From Chara braunii (taxonomy: Eukaryota > Streptophyta > Charophyceae > Charales > Characeae): DNA of 32,986 nucleotides. The notes under the pieces are model-generated. The model made no database searches. It was not told the origin of the DNA and was given only the letters and a program-made list of their open reading frames with translations. Where the stretch lies: positions 522,180 through 555,165 of the forward strand of contig BFEA01000382.1 in NCBI GenBank assembly GCA_003427395.1, read 5' to 3'. Made by a program: the position numbers and the translations under genes. The stretch's first letter is position 1. Each line of letters opens with the position of its first letter. Shown here one piece after another: positions 9,843 to 17,974 of this stretch.

Positions 9843-10700
9843 GGTTACCGCAACGTCTCTTTCCCTTCTCTTTCTAGGGAATTCTTTTGTATTTTTCAAT
9901 TATAAATTAAAAAAAAAATATTTAGTTAAGATAAAATTTCTTTCTTAGTTTATATATATTAAGGATCAATACTTATATAAGCCCGCCGAGTTTGATACTT
10001 TTTAGGGGTAGAAATAAAATTTGGTGATTTTACTAAAATTTCGGCAGCGTTTCGCCTCCCCCCCATTGGGATGGGGTTCGGGACTATTGTCCCTAGACAA
10101 ATGCTACCTACCCAAAACTATTGCCAAATGAAACAAGAGGAAAGTCGCTTAAAGAAACAAATTTCTAACGTATTTATAATTAATTTCCCTAATCGCTTTC
10201 AATATATTTATATAAAAAAGAATTAATAATTTAAATTAGGAGATTTTTCGAAATTTCGACAGCACTTTGCCTCCCCCCCATCGGGATAGGGTTTGGCCGA
10301 AGGCCTCAAAATACCGTCGGTAGATGTTTAACAAGAAAGATTAAGAACTGNAAAAGTATCTCAATCTTTAGCTAATTTTNAAGTATTTTCTTTAATTATT
10401 TAAGATTTAATTCAATAAAATTCAGCAAATTGCCGAGAAATTTCGGCAGCACTTTGCTTCCCCCCGTTGGGATGGGGTTAAGCGAAGTATCTCCCGAATC
10501 ACAAAATCGAAATAAAGCCGACTCCTCTTCCTTGAAGAATTTTAGATATTTATTTTTGATTTTTAATCGATTTTTAATGACAAATTATTACTTAAAATAA
10601 ATTTACAACTTAAATTATTTAATTAAAACAAAATTCCCAATTTTGATTAATTTCAATTTGGTCAACTCGATTTATACAAAATTTTCCCATCACCGGTCGG
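9843..10700. other. AT-rich block, possible LTR or 5' untranslated region
   Basis: About 850 bases of strongly AT-rich sequence with no open frame, containing two N bases and three copies of a conserved motif described separately. Its position to the right of ORF A would suit the 5' LTR of the minus-strand element, but no matching copy is inside the window to prove it. Confidence 0.45.
10036..10479 (+). repeat. Three copies of a 40-45 bp motif spaced 186-215 bp in AT-rich DNA
   Basis: Copies start at 10036, 10251 and 10437. Each contains AAATTTCGGCAGCACTTTG (with small changes) followed by a C6-7 run and then a GGGATGGGGTT box. The spacers are AT-rich and not alike. Conservation of the motif against decayed spacers suggests a functional or structural constraint, or repeated segmental duplication. 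On the minus strand the C run reads as a purine tract. Confidence 0.75.
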
Positions 10701-10740
10701 ATAGAAAGACTTGTATCCGCCCGGGTACGCACCGCCCTTC

Positions 10741-10840
10741 CCTAACTTAGGGTTAGGGTTTACCCCAATTAGGGTTTTGGGGTTTTGCTCGCGACCGCAC
10801 GCCACCATAAGTTTTAGGGTTGGTGCCAACTGTGAGGAAA
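10741..10840 (+). other. Telomere-like TTAGGG/TTTAGGG fragments next to a TGGTGCCAACTGTG motif
   Basis: The stretch contains CTTAGGGTTAGGGTTT, AATTAGGGTTTTGGGG and TTTTAGGG, degenerate plant-type telomere-like units. They are followed at 10818 by TGGTGCCAACTGTGAGGA, which has the TGG start and shape of an LTR primer-binding region on the plus strand. No plus-strand gag or pol follows, so any such element would be a remnant. A chance match is possible. Confidence 0.35.
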
Positions 10841-11132
10841 TCAGGCCCAGTACCGACGGATCGAAGGGTCGTGCCCAGTACCAACAAGAAAAAAGGCTTG
10901 GCCCGGCACGAAATGGAAAAACTGCCAGGCCCGAAACGTGGCCTACACCGCCCACCGTTTTAGGGTCCACGTACAGGCCCGACTTTTTTCTTAAATCACC
11001 ATGTCGTGCATGGCCACGGTTTTTGGGTCCACGTGGGGCTAGACGGAAAAAAAAACACCCTTACCCCTGTCGGCATCTTCATTTGGCATCCCCGCGAAAA
11101 CGTGAGCCTGACGGAGCGCTATTCTGCCAAAC

Positions 11133-11216
11133 GTGCGCCATTGTGAGCTGCGCCTGCGCCACTGCGAGCTGCGCGTATGCCATTGCGATCTCCGTGTGCG
11201 CCATTGCGAGCTGCGA
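11133..11216 (+). repeat. 21-bp minisatellite, four units
   Basis: Four consecutive units of the form GTGCGCCATTGCGAGCTGCG(C/A), with few substitutions. The period is a multiple of three, so frames stay open across it; this does not make it coding. Confidence 0.8.
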
Positions 11217-11220
11217 GTGA

Positions 11221-11370
11221 CGGTGCCTTCGAGCAGCTCTGTGCCTTCTCCTGGCGCCTTTGCACGGTGCCTTCGAGCAGCTCTGCGCCTTTTCGGGGCG
11301 CCTTTGCATGGTGCCGTCGAGCAGCCGAACGTCTTCTTCTACCACGGTGCGTTCGAGCAGCCTCGTGAAC
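11221..11370 (+). repeat. 44-bp minisatellite, two full units and degraded copies
   Basis: Two near-identical 44-bp units start at 11221 and 11265 (CGGTGCCTTCGAGCAGCTCT...). Partial copies sharing GTGC-GTCGAGCAGC follow at 11309 and about 11345. Confidence 0.8.
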
Positions 11371-12057
11371 TGGAAGCAGGCTAGCTGCGAACTTCAGTAC
11401 TCGGTTAGGGCCCTTCGTCTGGCAGCATTCCACCCAGCATATGCATTTCCTTTGAGAAGATGAAGTTTCTTCGACTACCACTTTTGCGCCCCTCAAGGCT
11501 TCGGTCCTACAACACGCCTGTCCACCACGCAGGACTTGTTGAATAACCCTTCGTCCCCCCCGCACTCTTACGCCCCTCAAGGCCCTCCCTCCATTCCTCA
11601 AAGTCATCCCTCCCTCCCTCGCTTTTACACAGAACTACTCACTTTTACGTCCCTGACGGCCCTCCCTCCTTCCCTCCAGGCCTCCGTCCTACAGCACGCA
11701 TTCAGTGCAAGGCCCTCCCTCCCTCCTCAAATGCCTTTTTGTAGTTCGAAAGGTTTTTTATTTTTTGGGAAAGGTCTTTTGTTTTTTTTAAAAGTCATTG
11801 TTTTGTATGTTATTGTTCGACAGTTCATTTTTTTTGGGAAAAAGGCGGGGTGACCGTTTGTTTCCATGGCATTATGAAGCTTTTGTCATTCCACATCTGC
11901 GTTGTTTTCCATTCGTCGAAAGAAAATGTGTCGTTCTCGAAGGGGTGTTGTGTATCTACCTTTCGTCGTTCCACGTCCACGTTTGCTTTCCCTTCGTTCC
12001 AAGGAGAACTGTGCAATGGTGTGGCCCGGCGTCCCAAAGGCGCCAGGCAAGACCTAA
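11371..12057. other. CT-rich and T-rich noncoding stretch
   Basis: From about 11500 to 11735 the plus strand is strongly pyrimidine-rich with repeated CCCTCCCTCC. From 11745 to 11845 it carries T runs. I see no gene. Open frames here lack any recognisable content. Confidence 0.5.
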
Positions 12058-12655
12058 TGGCATGTCCACGGAGTTTCGGGACGGCGGACGATAGACCATG
12101 CGATGGCATGGTTCGTCGCCGCCGGGACGACAGACCATGCCATGGCATGGTCCCGCGGCTCCAGGACTCCATACCATGCCATGGTATGGCCTGGCGCCTC
12201 GACGACGCCAGACCATAGCGTGGGATGGTCCGGCGGCTCCGGGACTCCGGACCATGCTGTGGTATGGTACAGCGCCTCCACGATGCCAGACCATAGCATG
12301 GCATGGTCCGCCGGTTCCGGGACGCCGGACCATGCCATGCTATGGTCCGGCGCCTCCGCGACGCCAGCCGATGCCATGCTTTGGTCCGGCGGCTCCAGGA
12401 CCCTGGATCATGCCATGGCATGGTCCGGCGTCTCCGCGGCGCTGGGCCATGCCATGGCAAGGTCTGGCGGCTCCACGAAACTGGACCCTTCCATGGCATG
12501 GTCCGGAGTCCCGGAGCCGTCGGAACATGGCAGGTAATGGTCCGGCGTTCCGGTGGCGTCGGACCATGCCTCGACATGGTCCGGGGTCCCGGAGCCACCA
12601 GACCCTGCCAGGGAATGGTCCGGCGCCACGTGCCATTCCGTGTTGGGGTCATCGC
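12058..12655 (+). repeat. 39-bp palindromic minisatellite, about 15 units
   Basis: The GGTCCG anchor recurs at 12110, 12149, 12188, 12227, 12266, 12305, 12344, 12383, 12422, 12461, 12500, 12539, 12578 and 12617, exactly every 39 bases. Each unit carries a dyad built on ACCATGCCATGGCATGGT, fully palindromic at 12134-12151 and imperfect in others. Alternating units differ in the spacer (GGCTCCGGGACTCC type against CGCCTCCGCGACGCC type), giving a 78-bp dimer. Because 39 is a multiple of three, all frames stay open; the overlapping ORFs on both strands are artefacts. Confidence 0.92.
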
Positions 12656-13175
12656 ATCGCGATACGCGGGCTGAAGGGCCGTGCCAATGCAATGTAAGGT
12701 CAGGATGCTGGGGCGTTCAATTGCACGCAATGCACGACAGTGCCCGGGATAAAAGACCATGCGATAGAATGCTGGGACCCGCGTTGCAGGACCCAAAATG
12801 AAAGAACATGTGATAGAATGCTGGGACGTTCAATGGAGGACCATGTCAGTGCATGGCATCGCTAGGGCTGAAGGACTGTGCCATGTCATGCTATGGTCTA
12901 GCGTCCGCTGTGTTACGAAGGAGGATGCACGGCCTTGACAGTGCATGGCTCGTTGTACGGCAGGACCCGGCTCAATGCAGAACCATCCTGGACCATTGCA
13001 CCGTAGGACCCACCTCAATGCAGGACCATTGGACTGTAGGACCCGCCTCAATGCAGGACCATGCTGGACCATTCCACGGTAGGACCATGCCGCGACATGG
13101 TCCTGCATTCACGAGAGAGTTGGGCCATGTTGCGATATGGTCCGGGGTCCCGGAGCCACCAGACCATACCGGGGA
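12656..13175 (+). repeat. Degenerate mixed repeats following the 39-bp array
   Basis: Contains a duplicated phrase CATGTGATAGAATGCTGGGAC / CATGCGATAGAATGCTGGGAC (about 12758 and 12809). It also has three copies of a CTCAATGCAG(A/G)ACCAT unit (12970-13070), and at about 13135-13170 a stray copy of the 39-bp array unit. No gene is supported. Confidence 0.7.
12674..12995 (+). repeat. Left inverted-repeat arm, interrupted
   Basis: Two blocks, 12674-12732 (GTGCCAATGCAATG...GTCAGGATGCTGG...GCGTTCAATTGCACG) and 12958-12995 (GGCTCAATGCAGAACCATCC), match one continuous stretch at 15514-15605 in the opposite orientation. Here they are separated by about 225 bases of extra repeat. Confidence 0.75.
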
Positions 13176-13320
13176 ATACTCGACGATAGAGTTGGGCGAC
13201 CCGACTGTGGCGCACGGGTGCAATGGCATAACATATTTCCTATGTTCCTCGCAAACATGCTTACAACATTTTATGTGTTGTATACAGAAGCTGCTTCATG
13301 TGATCCTTCAAGTGGTAGGA

Positions 13321-14083
13321 TGGATACCGGCGACATCAAGCGTCATCGACGATTGGACGAGAACACAAAATTGAGGATTGTCGAGGCACTTCGAGTCGAT
13401 CCATGGTTGAGTGTGCTGCCATGGCGAGGAAGAGTTGGGAACTGGAGCAAGAGCGATTGTGATATTGCAATGAATGTCCATGGGCGCACGACTTCAGATT
13501 CGCTAACGAGATGGAATGAGGATGACGCATCGAAATATGTCCTGCCTCCCTCCATACAGCGTATATACTGAACTACGCGAACATTCATTGGATGTACGAC
13601 CACCAGCATACTTATGACCCTCTTGTATCTATTATAAGCCAAGAGTCGGACAACGTGTATTGTGAGGAAGACGGACCAATCTCATGCAAGTTCGTAACAA
13701 TATCACCTTGCACATGGCCGAAGCGGTTCGGAGTCGAGTTGCAAAGGTGTAGAAGATTGTGCAACAAAATCATAACTTATCCCGTGCGGAACGAAGAGGG
13801 GACAACCAGTCAGCGCATATCTTATTGCTTTGTGAGGATTTTCTTAAACGATGCCGATTTATGTAGAGTGAATTGTGTAGCATGCACAGGCAAGAATGAG
13901 AGATTAATAGAGGCAAGATGCGAAGCAATGTGGATTGAGAAGAAATACAACAATTCAGTATTTAATGTGAAAGAGTCAATGGGCAAAGTAGAGGATAAGA
14001 TATGCACCATAAGAGATGATATCGGCATCGCTCTTGCTGGTACACATAGTTATGAAGATGTCATATATATCGTTATTCGATAG
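13321..14083 (+). pseudogene. Unrecognised protein, copy 1 of a paralogous pair
   Basis: Two frames together make a protein-like reading. The first (ATG at 13321, stop 13569-13571) has RIVEALRVDPWLSVLPW and WSKSDCDIAMNV. The second (13592-14083) has SYCFVRIFLNDADLCRVNCV, continuing ACTGKNERLIEA, and near its end MGKVEDKICTIRDDIGIALA. The same landmarks occur in the same order in copy 2 (14407-15352): DPW, W-x(6)-AM, SYC-VR, RV-x-C-x-AC, VE-K-x-IRD-IG-LA. This homology supports coding ancestry. A frameshift or intron lies around 13570-13590. I do not recognise the family. The paired cysteines (C-x2-C type) may bind metal. Flanking inverted repeats suggest transposon cargo. Confidence 0.5.
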
Positions 14084-14406
14084 GGACGACGATGACAAAC
14101 TCGAGGGTTTGAAAACGCTCACATTCGTCTCACCCCTGCACGGTTTGTACAGTTATGAAGGTAAACGTGTTCCACGCATTGTTTGAGAATAATAAATTTT
14201 TATGTTATAGATGGTTAGATGGTTTGGCATAGATAGGCATGTATGATCAGTGAGAGTTGAGAATGGAGAAAATGTATGTAGGGATATTCGTCAGACTTAA
14301 TGTATGACATTAGGAATTGTGAAATGTATTTCGACAAGCGACGGATGTGACACATTGAATGTCCGTTTATTTCGTTCATGTGTGTGTGATGTGAGTAGGG
14401 TGCATA

Positions 14407-15352
14407 ATGTCGTCGATAATGTCGACAAGCATCAGTGAGAGTCACGAGAGGCATACGCGTTTAGCAAAACCGTTTCCTCCTTGTGCGAAATCGGTGCGCC
14501 ATTATAACGGTCACACATGGGTCTACGAAGCAACCACAGAGGACGTCGAAGAGGACCCGTGGATGACCATCGTCTCGTACACGACCCCACATCTAGACGA
14601 ATGGAAGGATGGTATTTGGAACGCAATGGAGATTGCATGCCCTTCAGCAAACCATTACAAGTTTGCCAATATCTTGGAGTTTGGGGGCCTCATTCCAAGG
14701 CCTGATGGTGTCCTGAAGCCCAAGTTCCTCGCCCGTGTGCGTGAATCATTCCACTTCGCTAGTTGTCTGAGAAGTCACCTCGACTGCGAGTACATCACTT
14801 CTTCACCACGAACAAGAGTTGGTGGATTGCGCTCGTCATTCTTCATTTTTGGAACAGTACCCACTCTGTTGCCCAGGGATTTTTCCTCAAGCTGTGTCAT
14901 ACTGTTGTGTGCGGTTGACTATTACCGGATGTGCTGTCGCCAGAGTGCGATGTTTGGCTTGTTCAAACAAAAGTAGGAAACTCCTTGATGCAGTTGTGTG
15001 TGTATCACGGAACAAGTTGTATATGGACAGATCCAAGTTTATGTCTGTGTCATATCGTCGTGGTCCAAATGGTAAGTCAAATACAGTGATAGCAGGTCAG
15101 GTCGAAGATTATTCATTGTGGTATGAGGTAGAAGAGAAAGTGTCCGACATACGAGATAGTATAGGAAATTCATTAGCACGGCCATGAGGATTTGTTAGGA
15201 TGAAATACATGTCCATATTTATGGAGAACGCAACAGTCGAGGAACCGCAGATCCACGTATATGGATCATCTATGAATGTCATGTATGGCTTCGGTTCACG
15301 ACCTCGTATATCACCAGATCCGGACGGGTTGTCAGACCTTGTGCTTAAGGTA
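14407..15352 (+). pseudogene. Unrecognised protein, copy 2 of a paralogous pair
   Basis: The first frame (14407-14976) reads HTRLAKPFPPCAKSVRHYNG, EEDPWMTIVSYTTPHLDEW and FANILEFGGLIPRPDGVLK. A second frame (from about 14819) reads SYCCVRLTITGCAVARVRCL, continuing ACSNKSRKLLDAV, then VEDYSLWYEVEEKVSDIRDS. It meets a TGA at 15185-15187, a possible former CGA, after which the same frame stays protein-like to a TAA at 15350-15352, passing SSMNVMYGFGSRPRISPDP. It therefore spans at least two frames with one stop. Landmarks match copy 1. The C-terminal phrase SMNVMYGFGS recurs as SMNVLYGFGS near 15662-15695, a third, fragmentary copy. Function unknown. Confidence 0.5.
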
Positions 15353-15513
15353 TAAACATAAAGCGAACAGCGTAAGTTAGCATAGCTGACCGATACATCA
15401 AGGGTATACAAAACAATCGATGCACTGTCATCGCTGACACAACTTTATAAAGTGAGAACAATGGACTATTGTGAGGGGAAGAAAGCAGTGATAAGGAACG
15501 AGACAGTGGAAGT

Positions 15514-15605
15514 GGTCCAGGATGGTTCTGCATTGAGCCGGTTCCTACCGTGCAATTGAACGCACCAACATCCTGACCTAACGTTGCATTGGCACAACCC
15601 TTTGT
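15514..15605 (-). repeat. Right inverted-repeat arm
   Basis: Read on the minus strand this gives GTGCCAATGCAACG...GTCAGGATGTTGG...GCGTTCAATTGCACGG...GGCTCAATGCAGAACCATCC in one piece, matching both blocks of the left arm at 12674-12995. The two arms bracket about 2.5 kb holding the paralogous ORF pair. Confidence 0.75.
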
Positions 15606-15649
15606 TGCCGTAGGGACATGAGGGTTCGTTCGCAGGGACGGGAGGGTTG

Positions 15650-15712
15650 CATTCGGCTCATCGATGAACGTGTTATATGGCTTTGGCTCCTCGCGGGGTC
15701 CCGCTTTGCAGT
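15650..15712 (+). repeat. Third partial copy of the paralogous protein's C-terminus
   Basis: The DNA TCATCGATGAACGTGTTATA and TGGCTTTGGCTCC parallels TCATCTATGAATGTCATGTA and TGGCTTCGGTTCA at 15264-15300 in the same orientation. It encodes SSMNVLYGFGSSRG against SSMNVMYGFGSRPR. It lies outside the right inverted-repeat arm. Confidence 0.65.
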
Positions 15713-15779
15713 AGTGTCCACTTGAATCGTGTGGTATGCCCCAATACCTGTCTATTGTCGTCGCGCCTTTCATGTCCTC

Positions 15780-16395
15780 TTATGTTTTGTTTTTTTTCCA
15801 TCCTCCGGGACAGCCGTATTATGTACATGCCAAGGACAAAGGTAGGGTTATGATATGGTGAAAATCGAGAAGACGGACTGGAAATCGTCGAGGATCGATG
15901 GTAGTCAAATGAAACAGCAGTGTGGTGTACAAAACTGGGACGTTGGACCCGGTTTCCAGCTGGTGTAGATCCTCACCACTAGTTTGGAGCCATCTCCATC
16001 AGGGTTCCTATTCGTGGGGGTTGCTCTTATCTCCTCCACGAATACGGGCGGTTGAGATGTTTTGCGAAAAAAATAAATAAAAAAATCATCGTTAATTTTC
16101 GTAATTGCTGCTCTCTCAGAGGGCCCCTTCTCAAAAGTTGTGCTGATGATGCGATGTTTGCTTTGCAAACCGTTATGTTTATTTGTATGGGGCATGGGGC
16201 CCCTTTCCCGGCTTCTATTATAACACTCCCCTGCTGCGTGTGTACGTTTTTTTTTTTTTCCATTATTTCATTCCCAAAAAAAAAAGAAAAAAAAAAGAGG
16301 AAAAACAAATGTAACAATATATCGGGAAAGTCCTCACGATGATTATTAAAACGAGCAAAAATAGAAAATGTATATTTCATAGTTTCTGCCAGAGC
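15780..16395. other. Noncoding spacer with homopolymer runs
   Basis: Contains T runs (16246-16259) and A-rich runs (16275-16300). I see no gene, RNA or repeat structure that stands out. Confidence 0.4.
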
Positions 16396-17725
16396 ATCCA
16401 ATGGTCAGCCGCCTCACGGGTTCCGGACCATGGGATGGTCCGACGCCTCGGGGGGCTCCGGACTATGGGAGCCACGGATGCGCTGTGGAGCAAGAATCCA
16501 TGGGATGGTCAGGTACCTCGGGGAAGCCAGAGCATCCAATGGTCTGGTGTCCCTAGGGGCTCTCCACCATGGGGATGGCACGGCGCCTCGGGGAAGCCGG
16601 AGCATCCAATGGTCCGGCGCCTCGGGGCATCCAATGGTCCGGCGCCTCGGGGAAGCCGGAGCATCCAATGGTCCGGAGCATCCAATGGTCCGGCTCCCCA
16701 CCACAGCATCCCCCGGATCGTACGGCGCCTCGGTGGCTCCGGAACAGGGAAGAGTCCGGCGTCCATGAGTTCGCCCGCCGCGACGGGGACGGCCGGAACA
16801 TCCAAGGGTCCGGCGCCCCGGGGGCTCTAGTCCATGGGATGGTCCGACGCCCCTTGGACGCCTAAACATCCAATGGTTCGGTGCCTCGGGGGCTCCATGC
16901 CATGGGATCGTTCGGCGCCCCGGAGACACCGAAACATCCAATGGTCCGGCGCCTCCAGCGCTCCAGGCCACATCGTGCCCAGGATGGTACGGCGCCTCGA
17001 TGGCTCCGGAACAGAGAAGAATCCGGACCATGAGTTGGCCTAGTGCGACGGGGACGGTCGGAACATCCAATGGTCCGGGCCCTTGGGGGCTCCAGACCAT
17101 GGGATGGTCCGGCGCCCCGGGGCTCCAGACCATGGGATGGTCCGCCGCCCTGGGGACGCCGGACCATCCAATGGTCTGGTGCCTCGGGGACGCCAGACCA
17201 TCATACCATGGGATGGTCCGGCGCCCCGGGCACGCTGGACCATACCATGGTCCGGCGCCTCAGGGGCTCCAAACCATGGGATGCTGCGGCGCCCCGGGGA
17301 CACCGGAACATCCAATGGTCCGGCGCCTCGGGGGCTCCATGCAATGGGATGGTCCAGCGCCCTGGGGAAGCCGGACCATACCATGGTCCGGCGCCTCGGG
17401 GGCTCCAAACCATGGGATGGTGCGGCGCCCCGGGGGCACCGAAACATCAAATGGTCCGGCACCTCAGGGGCTCCACGCCACAACGTCCCCAGCATGGTAC
17501 GGCGCCCTGGGGACGCCGAAACTTCCAATGGTTCGGCGCCTCGGGGGCTCCAGGCCATGGGATGGTCCAGCGCCTCGGGGGCTCCAAAACAAGGGATGGT
17601 CCGGCGCCCCGGGGATGTCGGATCATACCATGGTCTAGTGCCTCGGGGACACCAGACCATACCATGGTCCAGCGCCCCAGGGACACCGGACCATACCATG
17701 ATCCGGTGCCTCGGGGACGACAGGC
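16396..17725 (+). repeat. 34-bp minisatellite arranged as a 68-bp dimer, about 1.3 kb
   Basis: The core GGTCCGGCGCC recurs about every 34 bases with some shorter or longer units. Two unit types alternate: one with CTCGGGGGCTCCA-ACCATGGGAT, the other with CCCGGGGACGCCGGAACATCCAAT, giving a 68-bp higher-order dimer seen best at 17250-17460. The core and alternating spacers are shared with the 39-bp array at 12058-12655; the unit differs mainly by about 5 bases in the CATGG dyad. The long open frames crossing it on both strands are artefacts of the low stop content. Confidence 0.9.
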
Positions 17726-17974
17726 CGACCATCGAAGGTCGGGAAACCTGCGTTGCTGCCTGCAGCTCGTATGGTTTGCAGCTCTCCACCTTTATTATTC
17801 CTGGTGGCGGGCCAGAGAGCGAGAAGAGTTGCAACGACCAGTTGCAACACCAACATCCTCTGCCCCTGCTGCCAAGTGTAGTGGTGCGTTCAGCTCGGCA
17901 ATCGTAAGACCTTGGTGGCGTGATCATGATCAGTTTTTTTTCTGTGGTCGGCGTGTTCGAAGGTCCCCACGATC

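Noticed and set aside
11742-11850. Polyadenylation or retroposon tail from the T runs
   Set aside because: The runs are short, interrupted and not flanked by a target-site duplication that I can see.
12058-12655. CRISPR-like array
   Set aside because: Units are directly contiguous without unique spacers, the context is eukaryotic, and there are no cas genes.
12054-12796. Long overlapping open frames on both strands (up to about 320 codons)
   Set aside because: They are produced by the 39-bp repeat, whose period is a multiple of three and which contains no stops in most frames.
16414-17970. Long Gly/Pro/Arg/Trp-rich frames on both strands
   Set aside because: They follow the 34/68-bp minisatellite and show its periodicity, not protein-like composition.
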